This document shows, in pieces, positions 1-14,069 of a DNA stretch of 64,000 bases; position 1 is the first letter of the stretch; the number at the start of each line of letters is the position of its first letter. The notes under the pieces are model-generated. The model was not told the DNA's origin. It ran no database searches and was given only the letters and a program-made list of their open reading frames with translations. The position numbers and the translations under genes were made by a program. The DNA comes from Emiliania huxleyi CCMP1516. Lineage: Eukaryota; Haptophyta; Isochrysidales; Noelaerhabdaceae. Location: contig NW_005199601.1 in assembly GCF_000372725.1 (NCBI RefSeq), positions 551,450 to 615,449 of the forward strand, read 5' to 3'.

Positions 1-1774
1 GCGCGCCTCTCGCTATCCTCTCTCCACCAAGTGGCGTCGCAGCGGCGGCGCACGACCGGCTCCTAAAGGAGCTGTGGGCCTCCGTGCCAGACTCGTCCGT
101 ATCAGGAGGCCGCGGCGCGCGCTTCCGGCTGCACGCCGACCCGGGCGGCGACGCGTGCGACGGTGACTTCTTCTCGCCCGCGCAACACGAGCGGCTGCTC
201 TCCTTTGTCCGCGAGCGCGTGTTTGACGCGTGGCGCTCGGTGACGCCGGAGCTGCGCTCGTTGGCGGGCTCGTTCGAGCTCTTCAACCCGGCGCTCGGCG
301 CAAACATGGGCTGGCACCAAGATGGCCACGCGGCAGGGGAGCTCGTGGCGCACTACTACCTGGCCGCCGACGACGAGGACATGGCGTGGGCAGAGGTGGC
401 GCTGCCTCCCGCGCCGCCGTCCGAGGGCGAGGCGGAGGCTCCCGGCTTTGACTTCTCCTGCGCCGTCGACTTCGGCTCGAGCGACGAGCTGTCTCGCGGC
501 GTGGCCGCCTCCAACTTCGTCGCGGTCGGCTGCGGCGCAGACACAGCGGCGCAGCCAATCTGCGTCTTTGAGGACTCCGCCGTGCTTCACCGCACCCCGC
601 TCACCGCCGCGGGCAAGCCGCAGCTCCAGTCACGCCGGCCGATGGCGCGCCTCGTCTTTTACGGGACGGACGCCGACGGCGCCACCCTCCGCTTCCCGCC
701 GCCGCATTCCGCGCCGCAGGCGCTCCGCGCGGCGGCGCCCCGCTTGCCGGAAGGGCTGGTGCGCGTGCTCTGCGAATTTGGGATGAAGAAACGAGGGTGG
801 ACGGGCAAGAGTCGTGGACCGGCTGCCGAAACGCGCCTGCGTTACGAAGCACTGATGGAGCCTTACGCGGGGCGCTACTTTTCGGAGGCGCTCTGTTCGT
901 ATGTGGCGGGAGGGGAGGAGGCCGTGGCGTTTGTGGGCGCCCGGGCGGCGGCGTTGGCGGCAGAGCTGGAGGCGGAGGCGGAGGCGGAGGCGGAGGCGGA
1001 GAAGCTTAAGGCGGCGAGGGTGGCGGCAGGCTGGGTATCGTCGTCGGAGGAGGGGGAGGAGGAGGTGGAGGAGGAGGAGAGGGGGGTAGGGGCGTCCGAC
1101 AGCCTCGCGCAGCTTGCGGGCTACGTGGATCGGCTGGGCGAGGTGTGCCCTTGGACGGCGAGGCAGCGCGCTGCGGACCTGCTCTTCCACACCCGGAAGG
1201 AGCTGCTCGAGGTGGAGGGAGATGGCCCGAGACCCGAGATGGCCTGAGATGGCCCGAGATTGCCCGAGATTGCACACGGAGCGAGTGTGCTGCGGACCCG
1301 CCTCTTCCCCACCTCTCTCTTCACAGCTCCTTCTCTCTCTTCACAGCGACCTCCTTCCCTCTTCACAGGTGGAGGAGGTGCTGCGGGCGAAAGAGATCGA
1401 CGAGTCCGCTCTCTGCTCCGAGTGGGGGAGCTAGATGCGGAGAATAAGGTACCCCTGCCACACCCCTACCATGCACTCCAGCTCTCGAGAAGAGACGCGA
1501 CGTGCCGCCGTGCCCCCCCCCACACAAGAAAGGGAGCCGTGCACAGGCTGGGGGACGTGCTCTTCGACGTGCTGCTCCTCATTCGAGTCGCCGCGAGGGA
1601 CCTCTCCCCCGCGGCCGTGAGCCTCGAGGCGTGCGCCGCCGCGGCCTGCGCAAAGCTGAGGCGGAGGGCGCCCTACGTTAGCGGAGCAGCAGTCCCCGCG
1701 TCGCCCGAGGAGGCGGAGGCGTGGTGGCAGCGCACCAAGGAGGCGGAGAAAGCGGAGGCGGCGAAGGGGGAGGA

Positions 1775-1860
<86 letters not shown>

Positions 1861-2108
1861 CCCGCCCGCGGCCGCCGCTGGCCGGGCCGGAAGCGGCGGC
1901 GTTGGCCCGTGTGGCCCCGGCTGCTCTCGCACGACGGGAGACGGAGGTCTCGGCCGAGGGGGGCGAGGGGCCGAAGGCAGCTCCGGCCGTCTCGGGGGCC
2001 GCGAGTCCCCTCGACGGCGACGGCGAGTCGGACACCGGCTCGCTGCTCGGGATGAGCGACTGGGAGCGGGACCTCGCCCGGCAGTCCGACTCGGACGAGG
2101 AGGACTAG
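1..2108 (+). CDS. 2OG-Fe(II) oxygenase-like domain fused to MazG-like nucleotide pyrophosphohydrolase; 5' partial
   Basis: The frame is open to the left edge, so the start lies outside; the first in-window frame runs from about base 3. Exons are ..1211, 1369..1421 and 1547..2108, and both introns are GT-AG. The N-terminal half has GWHQDG (an HxD-type metal motif), then VLHRTP and RPMARLVFYG, placed like the distal His and the 2-oxoglutarate Arg of a double-stranded beta-helix dioxygenase. After an acidic low-complexity linker comes CPWTARQRAADLLFHTRKEL, then LLEVEEVLRAKEID, then, across the splice, CSELGDVLFDVLLLI and AKLRRRAPYV. These match the ExxE and ELGDxLxD helices of MazG-type NTP pyrophosphohydrolases. 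The C-terminus has a long polyproline run from a CCG microsatellite and an acidic tail. The MazG part is convincing once spliced; the oxygenase part is weaker. The joint protein could act in nucleotide sanitation, which is inference. Confidence 0.68.
1782..1851. repeat. (CCG)n microsatellite, coding
   Basis: A near-perfect CCG run in frame, giving a polyproline stretch near the end of the oxygenase/MazG gene. Confidence 0.9.
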
Positions 2109-2150
2109 TTGTGTGCAGTCCTTTCCTCCGAGCAGGTAATTAAAAGCTCT

Positions 2151-2708
2151 TCACACACACGAACTCAAGATGCTAGCAAACGGATGCGGCGGGGGTGGGC
2201 GGGCTGGCGTAGCGACCGCGCCCGCCGAGGGGCGGAGAAGCGGGCCGAGGCCGAGGAGGAGGAGAAGGAGTCCGAGAATGACTGGGCACGGGGCAGCTGA
2301 CCGTTTATTCAGGATTGGCGCCGGCTCCTTTTCCGACACCCTGGGTGGCGGCAGCTGCTCAAACATTGGCGGCGGCGGTTCCGGCGACGGGAGAGAATGT
2401 GCCGCGAGGTCCGACTGTGGCGAAGGAACGGGCGTAGTCGGCGACGCCGGCGCAACGGCGGGCGAGGCCACCGCAGAGACAATCTCCTTCGCTTCTCTCG
2501 AATCGGTGTCGTCAATCAATGCCTCCAGCTTCAACGTCTCGGCGGCAGAAGCCGCAGATGACTCAATCAGCGCCGCGAGGTGTTCGCGCTGGCTTCCCGC
2601 GAGCATCGAGCAGCTGTTGAGCGCTGTCAGAGCGGTGTTTCGATATCGTTCAAAGCTTTCAGTTCGAGAGCGTCGTGTAAAGGGGGAGAATATGTGGAAC
2701 ATGCACAA
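2151..2708 (-). CDS. hypothetical protein with one C-terminal hydrophobic segment
   Basis: A 185-codon ORF, unrecognised. The middle (about residues 40-75) reads like an ordinary soluble helix-forming protein rich in Ala, Glu and Ser, followed by a Pro/Ser-rich stretch. Near residues 143-155 there is a Leu-rich segment, VILGLLLLLLGLGPLL, that could span a membrane. An ORF on the opposite strand overlaps it, but its composition is skewed to Arg and Gly. It is convergent with the oxygenase/MazG gene, with about 40 bases between their stops. It could equally be non-coding. Confidence 0.3.
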   Translation of the reverse strand: MCMFHIFSPFTRRSRTESFERYRNTALTALNSCSMLAGSQREHLAALIESSAASAAETLKLEALIDDTDSREAKEIVSAVASPAVAPASPTTPVPSPQSDLAAHSLPSPEPPPPMFEQLPPPRVSEKEPAPILNKRSAAPCPVILGLLLLLLGLGPLLRPSAGAVATPARPPPPHPFASILSSCV

Positions 2709-2809
2709 TCCTCAGGGCGAGGCGCGACGTTCAGTCTTGTTCACGACATTTCATGACTAGGGGAGACAGGACGTAGGACGATTGGGATTTCTTAGTGGAC
2801 ACTGAGCCC

Positions 2810-6236
<3,427 letters not shown>

Positions 6237-6269
6237 GAAGAGTAAATTAAAAGCTCATGTGGTTGGAGA

Positions 6270-6545
6270 AGGGGAATTGGGTCTGTGTGTGTGTGTGTGT
6301 GTGTCACACTCACTCACTCACACAATTGGTCGTGCACAAATTCAACCTCCCATACGTTTGTCTCCTCCTTTCCTCGGGCTGTTCCATCTCCCCATCTCCT
6401 TCCAACCTAGGCGGGGCGGGGGGGCGCGCGGGCGCGGAGTGCGGTGCGGTGTGGGTGTGTGCGTGTCGTGCGGCTACAGCAGATGACCGTCGGTGTCCGT
6501 CTGTATTATTATTAACAACGAAGGCGCTCTCAAGAAACAAATCAC
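6270..6545 (+). repeat. dispersed repeat copy A (second copy upstream of the AP2 gene)
   Basis: Shares ordered blocks with 29370..29550 read on the minus strand: CCTCCCATACGT, a CCATCTCC-plus-GGCGGGGCGG block, a (GT)n-rich block and TATTAACAACGAAGGCGCTC. In the AP2 gene this unit lies just 5' of the start codon, so copy A may be a duplicated 5' leader or promoter, or a transposon end. Confidence 0.6.
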
Positions 6546-6566
6546 ACCGCTGCGCATTCATCACAT

Positions 6567-7045
6567 ATGGGGGACAGAACGCCGGCCGCACCCGGCGTGC
6601 TAGCTATCTCCGCTTCAACCGGCGCAACATGCACTCTTGATGAGCAAGTTGACGGTGGTATTGACTTCGTCGTGCGTCCCTGCGTCCGCGCGTCAAGGCT
6701 GGCGGCTACATGCCCTCCTCCCCTCAGCCTCGGCGGCGGGCCCGAACGGCGGGAGATAATGCGAGCGCTGCCACGCAGCCCGCCGTGCACCGCGCCCACA
6801 GCACGCCCGAGCTTCGCAGCGCTGGCCGGCTGATTCAGGTCACCACCATTGCGAGCGAGGAGGACGCCGCGGGCGCGAAGCTTGGCTTCCTGCCGCGCGT
6901 GAGCATTCGGCTGGACCGGCACGCGGGCGGTGCTGACGTTTCGGCGAGCCACGGTGGCGACGCGGCGCGCCGCTCCGTCAGCCTGGTCGTGAAGCGCAGG
7001 CCGCGGCCAGGCAAGGTGGTACAACGGACGTCGCCCGCGGGGAAA
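6567..7045 (+). pseudogene. possible 5' fragment of a gene behind repeat copy A
   Basis: Directly after repeat copy A there is an ATG-led 88-codon frame. A second frame then continues with RLIQVTTIASEEDAAGAKLG and RRSVSLVVKRRPRPGKVV, whose composition is unlike the usual shadow ORFs. It stops making sense at a run of 19 G near 7050, where the retroelement ORF on the other strand takes over. No family recognised. Confidence 0.22.
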
Positions 7046-8522
7046 AGTTGGGGGGGGGGGGGGGGGGGCGAGGCAGCGTATATGAACAGGAATGGTGACG
7101 GACAGTTTTCGACCGCGCCAAAAGTAGTGGACAAAGGGGCGAGGCTTCCGAGTGCCTTGTCCCATGCCACACGCATGTCTCTCGCTGTCGGGACGGGCAC
7201 ATTCTTGTTGCTCCGACGTAGCACCTCGGCGTGTGGGCCGTTGTACTCTCGCCCGATGCAGAAAATGTGCCCCTCCGTCATCGGCAGAGGCTCGAACCCG
7301 AAAGCGACAAGTCGCTGCTGTATCGCCTGACAGGCGCATCTCTGCGGCCTTTTCGGGTCGCTGACATTGGAGAGTCTCTCGACGACATTTTTCTGCCGCA
7401 CCGTCACTATCTTGATCCTTTGGCAGTGCCACTCAATGATGTGTTCCGGCCAAGGTTGCCGCCTCACTAGCTCATCGAGGTAGGCTCGAAGCGGGCGAGC
7501 GTCTACTCCTGGTACGAAAGGTAACCTCACCTCAATCAGATCCCGTGTGAGACCCGCATACCTGGTCTCGTACTCTGTCCAGAGCATACGTCTCATACGC
7601 AGCCATGTAGATTTGTCGCTGTAATTCCTCCTTTTCCATAAAAAGCCCATTTCTTCTTCTGTCCCGTCGCAAAGTTCTTTACGGACGTCCGCGAAGAAGT
7701 CCTGCGCCGACGCGTCCTCAGCTCTCACATGCCAAGCGCTGCTCGCGAGCAGGAAAGCTGCGCTGCTCACACGCTCCGGTTCAGCCGCCATGTGTCTCGC
7801 AATAACGGTGAAGCTTCCATCATCGTTTCCAGAACGTATCGCCTCCAGTCCGTCACGAAAGCTCATCGCACAATCATTGTGCGTAGCGATGCTCCAGTGA
7901 GCGTACCTTTCCTGAAGGTATCTCCAGCTGGACACGTGCATGCCTCCACGACGATAGCTGACTGTGAAGCTAAAGCTCTCGCCCTCAACGTTATCCTCTG
8001 CCTCTCGCAGGATGGTGCCAAGGTTGAAGCATCTGCGTGTCTCGCCTTCCCGCCAAAAGGTGGCAAAACCCCGCCGCCTCCTCGTCTCCCCTTGTCCCTC
8101 ACGATCACCGCCCCGCAACCGTAGGTGCATCTGGAGCGGATCTCTCCACGGTGGGATGCCTGGTCTCTTCCGGGTCCTCTCCGCCCGGTTCATCTTTTTC
8201 ATCTCTTCTCTGTATGTGGGCTGGCTCTTCCAGAACCTAGTTCCTCGCTCTTCCATGTTGAGCTTTGGTCGCAGTGTGCGGATCAGTCTCCTCTCCACTC
8301 GCTGCGCCTCCCGTTTGCTCGCGCACACAACAAGCGGCGTAAAAATTGCCACACCGACGGCACCGCTCGAGCAAAGCCCCAACACCTCGGCCGGGTCGTC
8401 GTCGGCGCGCGGGCCGCCGAAGGACGCCGCCCAAGCTGGCGGGCGCCGCGAGAGAGCCGTCCGCTGGCGGTCGCCGTGCGACACACCGCCCTCTCTGACG
8501 TAGCCGCCGCGTCTCGACTCGG
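6835..8522 (-). mobile_element. degenerate retroelement ORF with a GIY-YIG-like segment, truncated
   Basis: A long minus-strand frame. Near 8.28-8.35 kb it reads KREAQRVERRLIRTLRPKLN, resembling the conserved tail of GIY-YIG nuclease domains carried by some retroelements. About 350 further residues rich in Arg, Trp and Tyr follow, with blocks such as YRRGGMHVSSWRYLQERYA and CACQAIQQRLVAFGFEPLP. No catalytic GIY-YIG start or reverse transcriptase motif is visible. The frame decays at a poly-G run at 7050. Its upstream end runs into the start of the ankyrin gene on the opposite strand, so it looks truncated there. Assignment to a mobile element is by resemblance only. Confidence 0.45.
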
Positions 8523-8524
8523 TG

Positions 8525-10066
8525 ATGGCGCCCGCCGCGACCCCGCCCGCCACGCTGCTCGCCGACATCGCCTCGCTGCGCGCCCACCTCTCCGGCCGGC
8601 GGACGCGCGGCAGTCTTGACGCGCGGCACGGCACCGAGAGGCAGGACACGCTGCTGACTTGGGCGGCTCGGCACGGGCAGGCCGAGGCGGTGCGGCTGCT
8701 GCTTGGGGCCGGCGCGAGCGTCGGGGCGACGACGGGCGGCGGCGGTGGTAGCAGCGGCGGCGCGTCGGCGCTGCTCATTGCGTGCTCGGAAGGCCACCTC
8801 GAGTGCGCCCAAGTGCTTCAGCAGGCTGGCGCGGCGGTCAACCAAGCCGAGGCCAGAGGCGCCACGCCACTGTACACGGCGTGCCAGAAGGGCCACGTCG
8901 AGTGCGTCCGGCTGCTCCTCGAGGCCAGCGCGGCGGTCAATCAAGCCGCGGAGGACGGCGCCACGCCGCTGCTCATGGCGTGCTTCCAGGGCCACCTCGA
9001 TATCGCCCAGCTGCTGCGCGACGCCGGCGCTTCGGTCGACCAGGCCATGAATGACGGCCGCACGCCGCTGCTCATGGCGTGCTGGCAGGGCCACCTCGAT
9101 ATCGTTCGACTGCTGCGCGACGCCGGCGCTTCGGTCGACCAAGCCCATGACGATGGCGTCACGCCGCTGATAATGGCGTGCCGGATGGGCCACGTCGAGA
9201 TCGCCCAGCTGCTCCTCGAGGCTGGCGCGGCGGCCAACCAAGCCCGCAACAACGGCGTCACGCCGCTGCTCGCCGCGTGCCAGGAGGGCCGCCTCGAGTG
9301 CGCCCGGCTGCTCCTCGAGGCCAGCGCGGCGATCGACCAAGCCGACGAGCAAGGCATCACGCCGCTGATCATTGCGTGCCGGCAGGGCCACCTCGAGGTC
9401 GCCCGGCTGCTCCTCGAGACCGGCGCGGCGGTCGGCCAAGCCACGGAGGACGGCTCCACGCCGCTGCTCGCCGCGTGCCAGGAGGGCCGCCTCGAGACCG
9501 CCCGGCTGCTCCTCGAGGCCGGCGCGGCAGTCTGCCAAGCCCGCAACAACGGCGTCACGCCGCTGCTCATGGCGTGCCACAACGGCCACCTCGAGGTCGC
9601 CAAGCTCCTCTCCTCCTACGGCGCCTCCCGCGCCGTCGTGCCGCCCGTCGGCACGCCTGAGGAGGTTGCAACCGAAGAAGGCCACGCCGACCTCGCCGCC
9701 TGGCTGGTCGCCAGCCGCGGCTGGATGCCGCTCGCGCACCTTGAGACCCTCACCGCCGCCCGCGTTCTCTCCCTGCTGCGCAGCGGCGCAAGCCTGCACG
9801 AGGGCGGGCCGACGCCGCTGCAGCGCGCCGCGGGCGGCGAGGGCGAGGCGGCGGCGCTGATCCGGCGGGCGGCGGCGCCGTGGTCGCCGGCAAGCCACTC
9901 GCTCTTCCCCGCGGCGGCCCGCGCGCGGGCGGCGCTCCTCGTCCTCTCGCTCTACGAGATCCACGAGCGGCAGCATCTCGACTCGGCAGGAAACACGAAC
10001 GGCATCGCGGCGCGCGACTTTGTCGCGTGCGTGCTGCGTTTCGCGGTCACGCGCGAGACGCAGTAG
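8525..10066 (+). CDS. ankyrin-repeat protein
   Basis: Single-exon 513-residue protein; the start chosen is the first ATG of the frame. From about residue 45 to 375 it has roughly ten 33-residue ankyrin repeats of the form GATPLxxACxxGHxExxxLL, several nearly identical, implying recent internal duplication. A C-terminal region follows (WMPLAHLETLTAARVLSLLR and later FPAAARARAALLVLSLYEIH), which recurs in ankyrin families of algae. Ankyrin repeats bind proteins; the partner is unknown. The 5' end abuts a retroelement remnant on the opposite strand. Confidence 0.85.
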   Translation: MAPAATPPATLLADIASLRAHLSGRRTRGSLDARHGTERQDTLLTWAARHGQAEAVRLLLGAGASVGATTGGGGGSSGGASALLIACSEGHLECAQVLQQAGAAVNQAEARGATPLYTACQKGHVECVRLLLEASAAVNQAAEDGATPLLMACFQGHLDIAQLLRDAGASVDQAMNDGRTPLLMACWQGHLDIVRLLRDAGASVDQAHDDGVTPLIMACRMGHVEIAQLLLEAGAAANQARNNGVTPLLAACQEGRLECARLLLEASAAIDQADEQGITPLIIACRQGHLEVARLLLETGAAVGQATEDGSTPLLAACQEGRLETARLLLEAGAAVCQARNNGVTPLLMACHNGHLEVAKLLSSYGASRAVVPPVGTPEEVATEEGHADLAAWLVASRGWMPLAHLETLTAARVLSLLRSGASLHEGGPTPLQRAAGGEGEAAALIRRAAAPWSPASHSLFPAAARARAALLVLSLYEIHERQHLDSAGNTNGIAARDFVACVLRFAVTRETQ

Positions 10067-10460
10067 GGAGGAAGGAAGCACAGATTGCCACGTGCACGTC
10101 ACTCAGACCGCCTCTCGGCGGCGCGCTTGAGCACGTTGCGGCACCCTCGTTCTCGCTCGGGACGCGAGCGCGCGCCTCGAGGCTTTGATTCACTTACGTC
10201 CCTCACCCGCCAAGGCAGGTGCATATCTGCTAGTCCTAGATCCTAGTGTGTGCTCACACACCACTAGCACTGATCGTCGCAGTTTCTTTTTTGCAGTCGC
10301 GCCAGCGGTAGGTCCGAATTCTTTAGTGCCAGTGCGCGACCACTCCTCGGCACAGCTGGTAAAATTATTTTTTCTTTTCACTCGCACCTCACTCTCAGGC
10401 TCACGCTCCTCAGGCTGCACGCCCAGGCGCGTGTCAAGCTCCTGCCTCTGTCCGAGTATG
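10067..10460. other. intergenic, no gene seen
   Basis: Short unrelated frames only. One frame can be read across the excised transposon (left flank ending VRVWC, right flank starting MPRPAQIAPPGHS), but it is too short to support a gene. Confidence 0.5.
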
Positions 10461-10468
10461 GTGTATGC
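10461..10468. repeat. target-site duplication, left copy
   Basis: GTGTATGC, identical to 12888..12895. Confidence 0.8.
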
Positions 10469-11339
10469 ACTGGTTGGGTAGTAGTCTAAGTTCTGAGCCT
10501 CGAGGCTTAGCGGGTCTAAGTGTGCTCTGGCACGCTGGGTGCTTGCGCGGTCTAAGATCAGCGGGAGCCTCTTACATCGGCTAAGTCGGCCGTGGCACGG
10601 CCTGGGGCCAGGAGGCTCCCACCGTGATCAACGATACGGCGCAGCCCCCACATTTTCTTCGCCTGCGGCGGGCGATCGATCCTCTTCATGCTTAGCAATC
10701 GCCGCTTCAGCATCCTCCTCTTCCGATTTTCGTTGCTGCTCCTTCATTCTTGAGCGACGTCTAGCCAAACAGTTCTCACATGACACGAAGCTCCTCAAGC
10801 TTAATCAAATGCGTGACGGTGAAGGCGTGAAGCCTGTGTGTGCTGGTCCTCTTTGAACGATCCGCGCGTGAGGTAGCATAGGGCCTTGTTGGCAGCAGCC
10901 AGCTTGTTGCGCTGCTTCGTTGCGATGAGCTGATTGGGATCGCAGAAGTGCATGCCAAGCACCGCCACGGTCTTGAAGCAGAACACATCGCAACCGCATC
11001 GTCCGCACTGCCATCGGCATGCCGCGCCCGCCGCTTCGCCGCAGCCGCCTTAAGGCACGCATAGCGGCAGGCCATGGTACGGTGCGCGTACTTGAGCAGG
11101 CGTTGCGCGCCGTGAGTAGCGCACTGGCCCTGGGAGAGGGCGATATGGCGTCGTGCGCGGCATACGTTGGTCGGGACGCGGGTAAACCTGGACTTTTGCA
11201 GGTATACCCGGGTTTTACCTGAGTTGGCCTTGTGTCGTCTAAATCGCGATTTTTTTCGAGCTCAGACGGCAGCGAGCGACTTTTGCCTGTAGACGTAACT
11301 CGGCCTCTGGCCGCCGACAGCGCCTAACTCGGGGTCTGG

Positions 11340-11430
11340 GGCGGAGCCCCAGCCTGGGCGCTGGGGTCTGGGGCTGGCAGCCCCAGCGGGGTGCGGGGCA
11401 GAGCCCCGCGAAGAAAATTTTGCATTTTTA
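11340..11430. repeat. CCCCAG/GGGGC inverted-repeat-rich segment
   Basis: Repeated GGGGCAGAGCCCC / GGGGCGGAGCCCC type short palindromes, next to a (CA)n microsatellite at 11521..11550, inside the TIR element. Confidence 0.6.
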
Positions 11431-11516
11431 GCGCCAAAACCCGACCAAAAATAGGCTGTGAGCTGCTGCCCAAGAGCCCCCAAACAAGAGCGCAATGTAT
11501 ACAAATCTCGTACAAT

Positions 11517-11553
<37 letters not shown>

Positions 11554-11581
11554 TTCATACTCATGCAGTGGTGTGTACAGA

Positions 11582-12625
<1,044 letters not shown>

Positions 12626-12887
12626 TCACGGCGGTCACGCTGTGCGCACCTTGAGTCGCGAGGGCGATGCCGCGACGGTTACCCGACGTCGGACGGACGT
12701 GCCACAGTGGTACCAGGGTGCAGGCATGAATGGGTCTGACCTCGAAAAAAATCGCGATCTAAGTTCATGGCCCCCGACCATACAGCGTCTAAGTCTGAGC
12801 CCGGCTCCGTGCGGGGGCTAAGTTGAGCGCTCGCTCGCTGCAGAGGCTAAGTGTAGAGCGACCCTCTAGCCCTACTACCCAACCATT

Positions 12888-12895
12888 GTGTATGC
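12888..12895. repeat. target-site duplication, right copy
   Basis: GTGTATGC, identical to 10461..10468. Confidence 0.8.
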
Positions 12896-13540
12896 CGAGG
12901 CCGGCGCAGATCGCGCCACCCGGCCACAGCCTGCAGCACAGCCTGCTCGACGAGGGCGCGTGGGAGGAGCGCGTGGCGCGCGACCTCGTCCCGGACCAGC
13001 GCGGCCTCATCGTCGCGGTCGACCACTTCCTGTCACCCTGGGTGGCTCTCTCGCTCGCGTTCCGTTCGCGTGCCGGCTGGTCCCCAGTTCGAATCGGTGG
13101 GGGGAGGGGGGGGGCCTCCTCGGCCTCCTCGGCCTCCTCGGCCTTCTCGACATTCTCGACATTCTCGACTGCTTGACGCACGCGACGCGCGCGGCACCGG
13201 TCGTTTTGCTCGCCGGGCGGCCCACACGCCGCCCCGTCTCGCGCTTCCTCGCGTGCTCGGGCCCCGGCGGGCAGCACCTCGTCTGGTGCTCTGCTAGTCG
13301 CTAAATGTGCTGCTGTTTGGCGCATTGTGTCAGGGCTACTAGGGGTGGCACGCGGAGCTGCGGTATCCACCCGTCTCAGCTCGCTGCCGATCTCTACTAC
13401 CCCCCGCGTGGCGTGCACGGGGGGCGTCGGGTATCCCGTGTGTCCGGCGGGCGGGGCGCGCACCATGCTGCTTGAGGGTGACCGTCGGGCGCTCCGGGCA
13501 GGCCCATATTCAGTCCTGTGCCCAGTGTCGTGCGAGGGAG
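12896..13540. other. no confident gene
   Basis: A plus frame starting MPRPAQIAPPGHSLQHSLLD continues for about 60 residues and then loses sense in a GGCCTCCTC repeat. A minus-strand frame through 13.7 kb is a (PPPPS)n low-complexity translation. Neither is supported. Confidence 0.3.
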
Positions 13541-14066
13541 GCGTCACGAAAATTCTTTTTTTCGAGAGTTGGTTTGTGTAAATTCTTTTTTTCGAAGCCC
13601 AGCGGGGAGGTGCACCCTGTGCGAGGTAGTGTGACAAGCTTCGCGGGCACCTCGCACGACGGGGGCGGGGGTGACGGTGGCGGCGGGCTCGGTGGCGGCG
13701 GCGAGGGCGGCGGCGGTGAGGGGGCGGAGGGGGAGAGGGCGGAGGGGGAGAGGGCGGGGGAGGGCTCGGCGGTGGCGGAGACGGGGGTGGTGGCGAGGGC
13801 GGCGGAGGCTCTGCCGAGAGGGTCATCGCCGGCTTAGGCGGAGCGGCGGGCCCTTCGAGCTTCGTTACAGAGACAACAAAGACATTTCACCCCTCGGGCT
13901 GTTGTTGCAGACAGAAAAACAAATGGGGGCGCGTGCGCGCAAGGTCGCGGATCTCAATTCTTGTTCTGTAGGTTTGCTGGGAAGATTCTTTTTCTCGCGA
14001 CAGTTCGCACCTGTGTCGAGCCTGTGTGCTGTGAGAGAGAGTTGTTTTGTTTAAATTCTTTTTCTC
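13540..14066 (+). repeat. 5'-leader repeat family with AAATTCTTTTTC, four copies upstream of F-box/RCC1 gene 1
   Basis: The T-rich core recurs at about 13551, 13578, 13983 and 14055, always on the plus strand. The last two belong to a unit of about 72 bases containing CACCTGTGTCGAGCCTGTGT, GCTGTGAGAGA and GTTTAAATTCTTTTTCTCG. The same unit is tandem upstream of ABCE1 (52.25-52.57 kb), and a partial copy precedes the small secreted gene at 45.47 kb. Confidence 0.75.
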
Positions 14067-14069
14067 GCG

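Noticed and set aside
2139-2149. motif ATTAAAAGCTC, also at about 6245 and 23757, as a polyadenylation signal
   Set aside because: It follows a stop only at 2.1 kb; the other two positions do not lie at the 3' end of a plus-strand gene, so the role is unsupported.
8237-10102. 621-codon minus-strand ORF opposite the ankyrin gene
   Set aside because: It is the mirror frame of periodic ankyrin repeats; composition is Arg/Ala/Gln-biased and the plus strand has clear ankyrin motifs.
12789-13826. 345-codon minus ORF beginning (PPPPS)n
   Set aside because: A translation of the GGGGGC/GGTGGC simple repeat and of the leader-repeat region; no conserved motif, and it overlaps the TIR boundary.
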